Made by a program: the position numbers and the translations under genes | Assembly: GCA_947623455.1 (NCBI GenBank) | Contig: OX392529.1 | Location: forward strand, 1,240,001-1,304,000 | DNA length: 64,000 bases | Direction of reading: 5' to 3' | From: Mimachlamys varia | Lineage: Eukaryota; Mollusca; Bivalvia; Pectinida; Pectinidae | Notes under the pieces: model-generated | Database searches by the model: none | What the model was told of the DNA's origin: nothing | The model's input: only the letters and a program-made list of their open reading frames with translations | Part shown: piece after piece, positions 1 to 14,868 of the stretch | How positions within the stretch are numbered: position 1 is the stretch's first letter | Layout: each line of letters starts with the position of its first letter

Positions 1-1368
1 ACATAATCTTATCTCCTAAAAATATAATGATATACAATATATAACCATATAATCATGATTATACATACCTTCAATATTCTATATAGATATGTGTATATGA
101 TGTTTTTAGTTCAAATTCTAATATATTATACCAATAAAAAGAAAAGGAAAAATACCAAGGAGTCAGCAAAACCATAATCCGGCCGAACTAAAAATTGATT
201 AAAGTAGAGGCAAAATATGAACAAAGGAAAGATTTACATGGAGACACTCGTAAAAGTACAAGAGAATAAGACCAGGTGTTCCGGAAGAAGTGTCTTCTGC
301 TTCCTTGGATATTGGTTACATCCAAATAAATATCAATTCTCACAATGAGAACTGAGTCAGCATTGTCAATCACAACAAGTAAGCACAATAAAAAAATAAT
401 AAAAACCGTCCATCTTTATATCACACAAAGAAATAGAATTAATATTTCTCGATGAGATGAAGATGGCGGTCATAAAACTTTCCTATGTTATTTATCAACC
501 TGCATCTCTTGAATCCCTGTGCTGTAAGCTTGTTCATCAGCAGCTGACATCTATCACAAAAATCTCAATATTCAGAGCAAGCCCTAGAATCACTAATCAA
601 CTCCAACATTTAAACAGTCTAAGATGGAAAAGCAGGGATTTGTTATATAGATACCTGAAAAATAAATTGGATGGTGTCTTTTGTTGCCATGGTCACAGAT
701 GACATTTAAATGTCTGGCCAGCTATGCTAAATCAGTTATGTCATACAGAACAGTACTTATAGTGTCTGGTATACTCCAGGGGATTCCTGTAATGGGCTAA
801 TAGACGTGCTTTATATAGTCACTACTGCTTCCTGTCTGCTGGCCAATGTCTTGGTCAGTGTGTGCAGTATACACATCACATGTATGGGTTCTCGACAAAC
901 ACTTGGCTAACTCTTGACGACAACCACTTGGCTGACTCTTGACGACATGACTCTACTCTATTCCTGTGTACTTATCTCAGAATCAATAGTAACGAGGAAT
1001 ACCAAATAGTAAAGTATGAGATAGAATCACAGTCACACAATGATGGTTGGCTCACTGAAAAGATTCTACAAACCAAAATATCACTTTAGAAAAAAAACAA
1101 ATTATTTTGTAAGCGATATTGCCACAGTTACAATATATGGGGATAACGAGGCTTGGATCCAGACCTAGCTCTTCCTTGACTTACGATGTATATTCGTGAG
1201 ATAGGAATACACCCTAGAAGTATTGAGTCACAAATTGCATCAGATAACGGAATGATCCCTAGTAGAGTTTTTGTGTCTAAAGTAAATCAATTATAAAAGT
1301 GAAATTATTGACACTCTGGAAATTGCAAATAAATAACAATGTCTTTCCTTACATATAATAGAGGCATA
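1..1368. other. AT-rich single-copy stretch, no gene recognised
   Basis: This stretch has no recognisable coding exon, RNA gene or mobile element. An 81-codon plus-strand frame at 457-702 and a 66-codon minus-strand frame at 188-388 match no family I know and have no convincing splice or codon support. The only local structure is a perfectly spaced 25-bp doublet at 900-949, containing cacttggct and ctcttgacgac twice. If the stomatin-family gene further right is intact and continues leftward, this could be intronic DNA. Confidence 0.6.
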
Positions 1369-4300
1369 CCTTCCCTAGTATCCCCCAATCAATGTAGTTC
1401 TGTATCATAGATCCTTCCCTAGTATCCCCCAATCAATGTAGTTCTGTATCATAGATCCTTCCCTAGTATCCCCCAATCAATGTAGTTCTGTATCATAGAT
1501 CCTTCCCTAGTATCACCCGACCAATGTAGTTCTGTATCATAGATCCTTCCCTAGTATCACCCAATCAATGTAGTTCTGTATCATAGATCCTTCCCTAGTA
1601 TCACCCAATCAATGTAGTTCTGTATCATAGATCCTTCCCTAGTATCACCCAATCAATGTAGTTCTGTATCATAGATCCTTCCCTAGTATCCCCCAATCAA
1701 TGTAGTTCTGTACCATAGATCCTTCCCTAGTATCACCTAATCAATGTAGTTCTGTATCATAGATCCTTCCCTAGTATCCCCCAATCAATGTAGTTCTGTA
1801 TCATAGATCCTTCCCTAGTATCCCCCAATCAATGTAGTTCTGTATCATAGATCCTTCCCTAGTATCCCCCAATCAATGTAGTTCTGTATCATATATCCTT
1901 CTTTAGTATCACACAATCAATGTAGTTCTGTATCATAGATCCTTCCCTAGTATCCCCCAATCAATGTAGTTCTGTACCATATATCCTTCCCTAGTATTCC
2001 CCAATCAATGTAGTTCTGTATCATAGATCCTTCCCTAGTATCACCCAATCAATGTAGCTCTGTACCATAGATCCTTCCCTAGTATCACCCAATCAATGTA
2101 GTTCTGTATCATAGATCCTTCCCTAGTATCACCCAATCAATGTAGTTCTGTATCATAGATCCTTCCCTAATATCCCCCAATCAATGTAGTTCTGTATCAT
2201 AGATCCTTCCCTAGTATCCCCCAATCAATGTGGTTCTGTATCATAGATCCTTCCATAGTATCCCCCAATCAATGTAGTTCTGTACCATAGATCCTTCCCT
2301 AGTATCACCCAATCAATGTAGTTCTGTACCATATATCCTTCCCTAGTATCACCCAATCAATGTAGTTCTGTATCATAGATCCTTCCCTAGTATCACCCAA
2401 TCAATGTAGTTCTGTATCATAGATCCTTCCCTAGTATCACCCTATCAATGTAGTTCTGTACCATAGATCCTTCCATAGTATCCCCCAATCAATGTAGTTC
2501 TGTATCATAGATCCTTCCCTAGTATCCCCCAATCAATGTAGTTCTGTATCATAGATCCTTCCTTAGTATCACTCAATCAATGTAGTTCTGTATCATAGAT
2601 CCATCCCTAGTATCACCCAATCAATGTAGTTCTGTACCATAGATCCTTCCCTAGTATCCCCCAATCAATGTAGTTCTGTATCATAGATCCTTCCTTAGTA
2701 TCACTCAATCAATGTAGTTCTGTATCATAGATCCATCCCTAGTATCACCCTATCAATGTAGTTCTGTACCATAGATCCTTCCATAGTATCACCCAATCAA
2801 TGTAGTTCTGTATCATAGATCCTTCCCTAGTATCCCCCAATCAATGTAGTTCTGTATCATAGATCCTTCCCTAGTATCCCCCAATCAATGTAGTTCTGTA
2901 TCATAGATCCTTCCCTAGTATCACCCAATCAATGTAGTTCTGTACCATAGATCCTTCCCTAGTATCCCCCAATCAATGTAGTTCTGTATCATAGATCCTT
3001 CCCTAGTATCACCCTATCAATGTAGTTCTGTACCATAGATCCTTCCCTAGTATCGCCCAATCAATGTAGTTCTGTAACATAGATCCTTCCCTAGTATCAC
3101 CCAATCAATGTGGTTCTGTATCATAGATCCTTCCCTAGTATCCCCCAATCAATGTGGTTCTGTATCATAGATCCTTCCATAGTATCCCCCAATCAATGTA
3201 GTTCTCTATCATAGATCCTTCCCTAGTATCACCCAATCAATGTAGTTCTGTATCATAGATCCTTCCCTAGTATCACCCTATCAATGTAGTTCTGTATCAT
3301 AGATCCATCCCTAGTATCACTCAATCAATGTAGTTCTGTATCATAGATCCTTCCCTAGTATCCCCCAATCAATGTAGTTCTGTATCATAGATCCTTCCCT
3401 AGTATCACCCTATCAATGTAGTTCTGTACCATAGATCCTTCCCTAGTATCGCCCAATCAATGTAGTTCTGTATCATAGATCCTTCCCTAGTATCACCCAA
3501 TCAATGTAGTTCTGTACCATAGATCCTTCCCTAGTATCACCCAATCAATGTAGTTCTGTATCATAGATCCTTCCATAGTATCTCCCAATCAATGTAGTTC
3601 TGTATCATAGATCCTTCCCTAGTATCACCCAATCAATGTAGTTCTGTACCATAGATCCTTCCCTAGTATCACCCAATCAATGTAGTTCTGTATCATAGAT
3701 CCTTCCCTAGTATCTCCCAATCAATGTAGTTCTGTATCATAGACCCTTCCCTAGTATCACCCAATCAATGTAGTTCTGTACCATAGATCCTTCTCTAGTA
3801 TCACCCAATCAATGTAGTTCTGTACCATAGATCCTTCCCTAGTATCACCCAATCAATGTAGTTCTGTATCATAGATCCTTCCCTAGTATCTCCCAATCAA
3901 TGTAGTTCTGTATCATAGACCCTTCCCTAGTATCACCCAATCAATGTAGTTCTGTACCATAGATCCTTCCCTAGTATCACCCAATCAATGTAGTTCTGTA
4001 TCATAGATCCTTCCCTAGTATCACCCAATCAATGTAGTTCTGTACCATATATCCTTCCCTAGTATCACCCAATCAATGTAGTTCTGTATCATAGATCCTT
4101 CTCTAGTATCACCCAATCAATGTAGTTCTGTATCATATATCCTTCCCTAGTATCACCCTATCAATGTAGTTCTGTATCATAGATCCTTCTCTAGTATCAC
4201 CCAATCAATGTAGTTCTGTATCATAGATCCTTCCCTAATATCACCCTATCAATGTAGTTCTGTATCATAGATCCTTCCCTAGTATCACCCAATCAATGTA

Positions 4301-7300
4301 GTTCTGTATCATAGATCCTTCCCTAGTATCACCCAATCAATGTAGTTCTGTATCATAGATCCTTCCCTAGTATCACCTAATCAATGCAGTTCTGTACCAT
4401 AGATCCTTCCCTAGTATCACCCAATCAATGTAGTTCTGTACCATAGATCCTTCCCTAGTATCACCCAATCAATGTAGTTCTGTACCATAGATCCTTCCCT
4501 AGTATCACCCAATCAATGTAGTTCTGTACCATAGATCCTTCCCTAGTATCCCCCAATCAATGTAGTTCTGTATCATAGATCCTTCCCTAGTATCCCCCAA
4601 TCAATGTAGTTCTGTATCATAGATCCTTCCCTAGTATCACCCAATCAATGTAGTTCTGTATCATAGATCCCTCCCTAGTATCCCCAATCAATGTGGTTCT
4701 GTATCATAGATCCTTCCCTAGTATCCCCCAATCAATGTGGTTCTGTATCATAGATCCTTCCCTAGTATCCCCCAATCAATGTGGTTCTGTATCATAGATC
4801 GTTCCCTAGTATCCCCCTATCAATGTGGTTCTGTATCATAGATCCTTCCCTAGTATCCCCCAATCAATGTAGTTCTGTATCATAGATCCTTCCCTAGTAT
4901 CACCCTATCAATGTAGTTCTGTATCATAGATCCTTCCCTAGTATCACCCAATCAATGTAGTTCTGTATCATAGATCCTTCCCTAGTATCCCCCTATCAAT
5001 GTAGTTCTGTATCATAGATCCTTCTCTAGTATCACCCTATCAATGTAGTTCTGTATCATAGATCCTTCCCTAGTATCACCCAATCAATGTAGTTATGTAT
5101 CATAGATCCTTCCTTAGTATCACCCAATCAATGTAGTTATGTATCATAGATCCTTCCCTAGTATCCCCCAATTAATGTAGTTCTGTACCATAGATCCTTC
5201 CCTAGTATCCCCCAATCAAATAGTTCTGTATCATAGATCCTTCCCTAGTATCACCCAATCAATGTAGTTATGTATCATATATCCTTCCTTAGTATCACCC
5301 AATCAATGTAGTTCTGTACCATAGATCCTTCCCTAGTATCCCCCAATCAATGTGGTTCTGTACCATATATCCTTCCCTAGTATCCCCCAATCAATGTGGT
5401 TCTGTATCATAGATCCTTCCATAGTATCCCCCAATCAATGTAGTTCTGTACCATAGATCCTTCCCTAGTATCACCCAATCAATGTAGTTCTGTACCATAG
5501 ATCCTTCCCTAGTATCCCCCAATCAATGTAGTTCTGTATCATAGATCCTTCCCTAGTATCACCCAATCAATGTAGTTCTGTATCATAGATCCTTCCCTAG
5601 TATCACCCAATCAATGTAGTTCTGTACCATAGATCCTTCCCTAGTATCACCCAATCAATGTAGTTCTGTATCATAGATCCTTCCCTAGTATCCCCCAATC
5701 AATGTAGTTCTGTATCATAGATCCTTCCCTAGTATCACCCAATCAATGTAGTTCTGTATCATAGATCCTTCCCTAGTATCCCCCAATCAATGTAGTTCTG
5801 TATCATAGATCCATCCCTAGTATCACCCAATCAATGTAGTTCTGTACCATAGATCCTTCCCTAGTATCACCCAATCAATGTAGTTCTGTATCATAGATCC
5901 TTCCCTAGTATCCCCCAATCAATGTAGTTCTGTATCATAGATCCTTCCCTAGTATCACCCAATCAATGTAGTTCTGTACCATAGACCCTTCCCTAATACC
6001 ACCCAATCAATGTAGTTCTGTACCAAAAATCTTTTCTAGTATCACCCAATCAATGTGGTTCTGTATCATAGATCCTTCCCTAGTATCACCCAATCAATGT
6101 AGTTCTGTACCATAGATCCTTCCCTAGTATCCCCCAATCAATGTAGTTCTGTATCATAGATCCTTCCCTAGTATCCCCCAATCAATGTAGTTCTGTATCA
6201 TAGATCCTTCCCTAGTATCCCCCAATCAATGTAGTTCTGTATCATAGATCCTTCCCTAGTATCCCCCAATCAAATAGTTCTGTATCATAGATCCTTCCCT
6301 AGAATCCCCCAATCAATGTAGTTCTGTATCATAGATCCTTCCCTAGTATCACCCAATCAATGTAGTTCTGTATCATAGATCCTTCCCTAGTATCCCCCAA
6401 TCAATGTAGTTCTGTATCATAGATCCTTCCCTAGTATCCCCCAATCAATGTAGTTCTGTATCATAGATCCTTCCCTAGTATCACCCAATCAATGTAGTTC
6501 TGTACCATAGATCCTTCCCTAGTATCCCCCAATCAATGTAGTTCTGTATCATAGATCCTTCCCTAGTATCACCTAATCAATGTAGTTCTGTATCATAGAT
6601 CCTTCCCTAGTATCTCCCAATCAATGTAGTTCTGTATCATAGATCCCTCCCTAGTATCCCCCAATCAATGTGGTTCTGTATCATAGATCCTTCCCTAGTA
6701 TCACCCAATCAATGTGGTTCTGTATCATAGATCCTTCCCTAGTATCCCCCAATCAATGTGGTTCTGTATCATAGATCCTTCCCTAGTATCCCCCTATCAA
6801 TGTGGTTCTGTACCATAGATCCTTCCCTAGTATCCCCCAATCAATGTAGTTCTGTATCATAGATCCTTCCCTAGTATCACCCTATCAATGTAGTTCTGTA
6901 TCATAGATCCTTCCCTAGTATCCCCCAATCAAATAGTTCTGTATCATAGATCCTTCCCTAGAATCCCCCAATCAATGTAGTTCTGTATCATAGATCCTTC
7001 CCTAGTATCACCCAATCAATGTAGTTCTGTATCATAGATCCTTCCCTAGTATCCCCCAATCAATGTAGTTCTGTACCATAGATCCTTCCCTAGTATCCCC
7101 CAATCAATGTAGTTCTGTATCATAGATCCTTCCCTAGTATCCCCCAATCAAATAGTTCTGTATCATAGATCCTTCCCTAGTATCCCCCAATCAAATAGTT
7201 CTGTATCATAGATCCTTCCCTAGAATCCCCCAATCAATGTAGTTCTGTATCATAGATCCTTCCCTAGTATCACCCAATCAATGTAGTTCTGTATCATAGA

Positions 7301-10300
7301 TCCTTCCCTAGTATCCCCCAATCAATGTAGTTCTGTACCATAGATCCTTCCCTAGTATCACCCAATCAATGTAGTTCTGTATCATAGATCCTTCCCTAGT
7401 ATCACCCAATCAATGTAGTTCTGTACCATAGATCCTTCCCTAGTATCCCCCAATCAATGTGGTTCTGTATCATAGATCCTTCCCTAGTATCCCCCAATCA
7501 ATGTAGTTCTGTATCATAGATCCTTCCCTAGTATCACCCAATCAATGTAGTTCTGTATCATAGATCCTTCCCTAGTATCACCCAATCAATGTAGTTCTGT
7601 ATCATAGATCCTTCCCTAGTATCTCCCAATCAATGTAGTTCTGTATCATAGATCCCTCCCTAGTATCCCCCAATCAATGTGGTTCTGTATCATAGATCCT
7701 TCCCTAGTATCACCCAATCAATGTGGTTCTGTATCATAGATCCTTCCCTAGTATCCCCCTATCAATGTGGTTCTGTACCATAGATCCTTCCCTAGTATCC
7801 CCCAATCAATGTAGTTCTGTATCATAGATCCTTCCCTAGTATCACCCTATCAATGTAGTTCTGTATCATAGATCCTTCCCTAGTATCACCAAATCAATGT
7901 AGTTCTGTATCATAGATCCTTCCCTAGTATCACCCAATCAATGTAGTTCTGTATCATAGATCCTTCCCTAGTATCACCCAATCAATGTAGTTCTGTACCA
8001 TAGATCCTTCCCTAGTATCACCCAATCAATGTAGTTCTGTATCATAGATCCTTCCCTAGTATCCCCCAATCAATGTAGTTCTGTACATGTACCATAGATC
8101 CTTCCCTAGTATCACCCAATCAATGTAGTTCTGTATCATAGATCCTTCCCTAGTATCCCCCTATCAATGTAGTTCTGTACCATAGATCCTTCCCTAGTAT
8201 CACCCTATCAATGTAGTTCTGTATCATAGATCCTTCCCTAGTATCACCCAATCAATGTAGTTCTGTATCATAGATCCCTCCCTAGTATCACCCAATCAAT
8301 GTAGTTCTGTACCATAGATCCTTCCCTAGTATCACCCAATCAATGTAGTTCTGTATCATAGATCCTTCCCTAGTATCACCCTATCAATGTAGTTCTGTAT
8401 CATAGATCCTTCCCTAGTATCCCCCAATCAATGTAGTTCTGTATCATAGATCCTTCCCTAGTATCACCTAATCAATGTAGTTCTGTATCATATATCCTTC
8501 CCTAGTATCACCCAATCAATGTAGTTCTGTACCATAGATCCTTCCCTAGTATCCCCCAATCAATGTAGTTCTGTATCATAGATCCTTCCCTAGTATCCCC
8601 CAATCAATGTAGTTCTGTATCATAGATCCTTCCCTAGTATCCCCCAATCAATGTAGTTCTGTATCATAGATCCTTCCCTAGTATCCCCCAATCAATGTGG
8701 TTCTGTACCATAGATCCTTCCCTAGTATCCCCCAATCAATGTAGTTCTGTATCATAGATCCTTCCCTAGTATCCCCCAATCAATGTAGTTCTGTATCATA
8801 GATCCTTCCCTAGTATCCCCCAATCAATGTAGTTCTGTATCATAGATCCTTCCCTAGTATCCCCCAATCAATGTAGTTCTGTATCATAGATCCTTCCCTA
8901 GTATCACCCAATCAATGTAGTTCTGTACCATAGATCCTTCCCTAGTATCCCCCAATCAATGTAGTTCTGTACCATAGATCCTTCCCTAGTATCCCCCAAT
9001 CAATGTAGTTCTGTATCATAGATCCTTCCCTAGTATCACCCAATCAATGTAGTTCTGTATCATAGATCCTTCCCTAGTATCACCCAATCAATGTAGTTCT
9101 GTATCATAGATCCTTCCCTAGTATCCCCCAATCAATGTAGTTCTGTATCATAGATCCTTCCCTAGTATCCCCCAATCAATGTAGTTATGTATCATATATC
9201 CTTCCCTAGTATCACCCTATCAATGTAGTTCTGTATCATAGATCCTTCCCTAGTATCCCCCAATCAATGTAGTTCTGTATCATAGATCCTTCCCTAGTAT
9301 CACCCTATCAATGTAGTTCTGTACCATAGATCCTTCCCTAGTATCACCCAATTAATGTAGTTCTGTATCATAGATCCTTCCCTAGTATCACCCAATCAAT
9401 GTAGTTCTGTATCATAGATCCTTCCCTAGTATCCCCCAATCAATGTAGTTCTGTATCATAGATCCTTCCCTAGTATCACCCAATCAATGTAGTTCTGTAC
9501 CATAGATCCTTCCCTAGTATCCCCCAATCAATGTAGTTCTGTATCATAGATCCTTCTCTAGTATCCCCCAATCAATGTAGTTCTGTATCATATATCCTTC
9601 CCTAGTATCCCCCAATCAATGTAGTTCTGTATCATAGATCCTTCCCTAGTATCACCCAATCAATGTAGTTCTGTATCATAGATCCTTCCCTAGTATCACC
9701 CAATCAATGTAGTTCTGTATCATAGATCCTTCCCTAGTATCACCCAATCAATGTAGTTCTGTATCATAGATCCTTCCCTAGTATCACCCAATCAATGTAG
9801 TTCTGTACCATATATCCATCCCTAGTATCACCCAATCAATGTGGTTCTGTATCATAGATCCTTCCCTAGTATCACCCAATCAATGTAGTTCTGTATCATA
9901 GATCCTTCCCTAGTATCACCCAATCAATGTAGTTCTGTACCATATATCCATCCCTAGTATCACCCAATCAATGTAGTTCTGTATCATAGATCCTTCCCTA
10001 GTATCACCCAATCAATGTAGTTCTGTATCATAGATCCTTCTCTAGTATCACCCAATCAATGTAGTTCTGTATCATATATCCTTCCCTAGTATCACCCTAT
10101 CAATGTAGTTCTGTATCATAGATCCTTCTCTAGTATCACCCAATCAATGTAGTTCTGTATCATAGATCCTTCCCTAATATCACCCTATCAATGTAGTTCT
10201 GTATCATAGATCCTTCCCTAGTATCACCCAATCAATGTAGTTCTGTATCATAGATCCTTCCCTAGTATCACCCAATCAATGTAGTTCTGTATCATAGATC

Positions 10301-13300
10301 CTTCCCTAGTATCACCTAATCAATGCAGTTCTGTATCATAGATCCTTCCCTAGTATCACCCAATCAATGTAGTTCTGTACCATATATCCTTCCCTAGTAT
10401 CCCCCAATCAATGTAGTTCTGTATCATAGATCCTTCCCTAATATCACCCAATCAATGTAGTTCTGTACCAAAAATCTTTTCTAGTATCACCCAATCAATG
10501 TAGTTCTGTATCATAGATCCTTCCCTAGTATCTCCCAATCAATGTAGTTCTGTATCATAGATCCTTCCCTAGTATCCCCCAATCAATGTAGTTCTGTATC
10601 ATAGATCCTTCCCTAGTATCCCCCAATCAAATAGTTCTGTATCATAGATCCTTCCCTAGAATCCCCCAATCAATGTAGTTCTGTATCATAGATCCTTCCC
10701 TAGTATCCCCCAATCAATGTAGTTCTGTATCATAGATCCTTCCCTAGTATCACCCAATCAATGTAGTTCTGTATCATAGATCCTTCCCTAGTATCACCCA
10801 ATCAATGTAGTTCTGTACCATAGATCCTTCCCTAGTATCTCCCAATCAATGTAGTTCTGTACCATAGTTCCTTCTCTAGTATCACCCAATCAATGTAGTT
10901 CTGTATCATAGATCCTTCCCTAGTATCACCCAATCAATGTAGTTCTGTACCATAGATCCTTCCCTAGTATCACCCAATCAATGTGGTTCTGTATCATAGA
11001 TCCTTCCCTAGTATCACCCTATCAATGTAGTTCTGTACCATAGATCCTTCCCTAGTATCACCCAATCAATGTAGTTCTGTACCATAGATCCTTCCCTAGT
11101 ATCACCCAATCAATGTAGTTCTGTATCATAGATCCTTCCCTAGTATCACCCAATCAATGTAGTTCTGTATCATAGATCCTTCCCTAGTATCACCCAATCA
11201 ATGTAGTTCTGTATCATAGACCCTTCCCTAGTATCACCCAATCAATGTAGTTCTGTATCATAGACCCTTCCCTAGTATCACCCAATCAATGTGGTTCTGT
11301 ATCATAGATCCTTCCCTAGTATCACCCTATCAATGTAGTTCTGTATCATAGATCCTTCCCTAGTATCACCCAATCAATGTGGTTCTGTATCATAGATCCT
11401 TCCCTAGTATCACCCAATCAATGTGGTTCTGTATCATAGATCCTTCCCTAGTATCACCCAATCAATGTAGTTCTGTATCATAGATCCTTCCCTAGTATCC
11501 CCCAATCAATGTAGTTCTGTACCATAGATCCTTCCCTAGTATCACCCAATCAATGTAGTTCTGTATCATAGATCCTTCCCTAGTATCACCCTATCAATGT
11601 GGTTCTGTATCATAGATCCTTCCCTAGTATCCCCCAATCAATGTAGTTCTGTATCATAGATCCTTCCCTAGTATCACCCAATCAATGTAGTTCTGTATCA
11701 TAGATCCTTCCCTAGTATCCCCCAATCAATGTGGTTCTGTATCATAGATCCTTCCCTAGTATCCCCCAATCAATGTAGTTCTGTACCATAGATCCTTCCC
11801 TAGTATCACCCAATCAATGTAGTTCTGTATCATAGATCCTTCCCTAGTATCACCCTATCAATGTGGTTCTGTATCATAGATCCTTCCCTAGTATCCCCCA
11901 ATCAATGTAGTTCTGTATCATAGATCCTTCCCTAGTATCACCCTATCAATGTAGTTCTGTACCATAGATCCTTCCCTAGTATCACCCAATCAATGTAGTT
12001 CTGTACCATAGTTCCTTCTCTAGTATCACCCAATCAATGTAGTTCTGTATCATAGATCCTTCCCTAGTATCACCCTATCAATGTAGTTCTGTACCATAGA
12101 TCCTTCCCTAGTATCACCCAATCAATGTAGTTCTGTACCATAGTTCCTTCTCTAGTATCACCCAATCAATGTAGTTCTGTACCATAGTTCCTTCTCTAGT
12201 ATCACCTAATCAATGTAGTTCTGTATCATAGACCCTTCCCTAGTATCCCCCAATCAATGTGGTTCTGTACCATAGACCCTTCCCTAGTATCACCCAATCA
12301 ATGTAGTTCTGTACCATAGATCCTTCCCTAGTATCCCCCAATCAATGTGGTTCTGTATCATAGATCCTTCCCTAGTATCCCCCAATCAATGTAGTTCTGT
12401 ACCATAGATCCTTCCATAGTATCACCCAATCAATGTAGTTCTGTATCATAGATCCTTCCCTAGTATCACCCAATCAATGTGGTTCTGTATCATAGATCCT
12501 TCCCTAGTATCACCCAATCAATGTAGTTCTGTACCATAGATCCTTCCCTAGTATCCCCCAATCAATGTAGTTCTGTATCATAGATCCTTCCCTAGTATCC
12601 CCCAATCAATGTAGTTCTGTACCATAGATCCTTCCCTAGTATCACCCAATCAATGTAGTTCTGTATCATAGATCCTTCCCTAGTATCACCCAATCAATGT
12701 GGTTCTGTATCATAGATCCTTCCCTAGTATCACCCAATCAATGTAGTTCTGTATCATAGATCCTTCCCTAGTATCCCCCAATCAATGTAGTTCTGTATCA
12801 TAGATCCTTCCCAAGTATCACCCAATCAATGTAGTTCTGTATCATAGATCCTTCCCTAGTATCACCCGATCAATGTAGGTCTGTATCATAGATCCTTCCC
12901 TAGTATCACCCAATCAATGTAGTTCTGTATCATAGATCCTTCCCTAGTATCACCCTATCAATGTAGTTCTGTATCATAGATCCTTCCCTAGTATCACCCA
13001 ATCAATGTAGTTCTGTATCATAGATCCTTCCCTAGTATCTCCCAATCAATGTAGTTCTGTATCATAGACCCTTCCCTAGTATCACCCAATCAATGTGGTT
13101 CTGTATCATAGATCCTTCCCTAGTATCACCCAATCAATGTAGTTCTGTATTATAGATCCTTCCCTAGTATCCCCCAATCAATGTAGTTCTGTATCATAGA
13201 CCCTTCCCTAGTATCACCCAATCAATGTGGTTCTGTATCATAGATCCTTCCCTAGTATCACCCAATCAATGTAGTTCTGTATCATAGATCCTTCCCTAGT

Positions 13301-13576
13301 ATCTCCCAATCAATGTAGTTCTGTATCATAGACCCTTCCCTAGTATCACCCAATCAATGTGGTTCTGTATCATAGATCCTTCCCTAGTATCCCCCAATCA
13401 ATGTAGTTCTGTATCATAGACCCTTCCCTAGTATCACCCAATCAATGTAGTTCTGTATCATAGACCCTTCCCTAGTATCACCCAATCAATGTAGTTCTGT
13501 ATCATAGATCCTTCCCTAGTATCACCCATCAAATAGTTCTGTATCATAGATCCTTCCCTAGTATCCCCCAATCAAT
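1369..13576. repeat. 44-bp minisatellite, about 277 copies
   Basis: A single uninterrupted head-to-tail array of a 44-bp unit, recognised by ccttccctagtatc, caatcaatgtag and ttctgtatcatagat. Most units differ only at a few recurrent positions: cccccaa/cacccaa/caccctat, tagtt/tggtt, and tatcat/taccat. A 43-bp variant (caatcaaatagtt) recurs near 5214, 6268, 6930, 7150, 7190 and 10628, and is often followed by a unit reading ctagaatccc. One unit near 8088 carries a 6-bp insertion (catgta). The period is not a multiple of three and stops are frequent, so no protein is implied. The array ends in a short (atca)n slip at 13570-13585. Confidence 0.97.
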
Positions 13577-14868
13577 CAATCAATCATTTCCTCCAGAAAC
13601 CCTGATGGTGAGGGATATATCATGAAGACCTTTTTCATGATATACTCCCACCTTGTATAAGAAACTGTAGAACAACTTCAACCTACTGCAACTTTTTCGA
13701 TGTTTAACCACATTCCTATTACACTGTAATAACTCTAGGCATGATTATTCAAATCCTGCCTGATTAATGTCAAATTGATGAAAACCTGCATTTAAGCAAT
13801 TTTCCAAGGACAATATTATCGTGTCTTCCAAGGTCAATGTTATTTAGGCCTGTCATTTATCACCGTTTTTAACTCCAAGTGAGATAGATGAGCAAGCTGA
13901 TACCAGCAAGTCCTGATTACTCTCTGCCACTACTGGTTAGTGTCCTTATAATAACAGATGACAGTTCAAACAGCCATTATCTAGGTGACCTTGACCTTAC
14001 CACAGACTCTGATCCCCATGGTAACACGATTAGTCTGAAAGGTCAGTCATTGTATCATGTTGTTTGTTATCAGTGGAAATATGAAGATATGACTTGAGAT
14101 AAACAGATCTCCAGAAGTCGACCATTACAGGGTAAATGATCAAACCATTTATTTATCTACATCTTCATTGTCTTTGACAATAATAGTTGTGCTCTAGGGT
14201 CCTACAATTCCAATGAACATTTATCATTTTATACCAATCTTAAAATGTATGTTATAATGGTGGTTATTGTTGTTTTGTTATACTGATCAGTTGGCAACAT
14301 TTAGATTTTATAGTATAAGTAATGCTATACTAACAAATTAATTTCTCAAAATTCAAATTATGTGCTAATACGATACAAATGCAATACTGGGTCAAAAGTA
14401 TAGACTTGAGAATAGTATTGAATGCTAAACTTATGTCATACCAATGCTACAATGTATCTTTTAATCATATACAAAACCCCTAACCCGTTAGAAGGTGCAG
14501 GTAAACAATGTACAATAATGGTAACTAACTGCATAAATTAGAGAATTTTTTTTAATGCAGAATTTCGAATTCTTAGTCCTGGCTTGGTTTTTTTCTTTTG
14601 GAAACTATAGACCACTTATTTGCATGGACAAACTTGACATTAAAAGATATTTTCAACACTGTGCATAGTGCCAATGATAAGAATTGTCTTTATAAATACC
14701 TGCACTGTTATGAGGTTTATATCATTTAAGGACATATAGAGAAATTATTAAAGCTAATTGTCTAGATAAATTTACCTGAGTGGACAGATGATTGAGTAAG
14801 ATTATCACATGATGGTTTGATTACAAGAAAGTATATCAATGATGCCGTTGTTTTTACACCTTACTGAA
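13577..14868. other. Single-copy AT-rich DNA, no gene recognised
   Basis: Between the 44-bp array and the dispersed-repeat region I see no exon with family similarity and no tandem structure. A 69-codon plus-strand frame at 13888-14097 shows no recognisable motif. Confidence 0.5.

Noticed and set aside
1369..13576. CRISPR-like regular repeats
   Set aside because: The 44-bp units are contiguous with no unique spacers, and the locus is eukaryotic.
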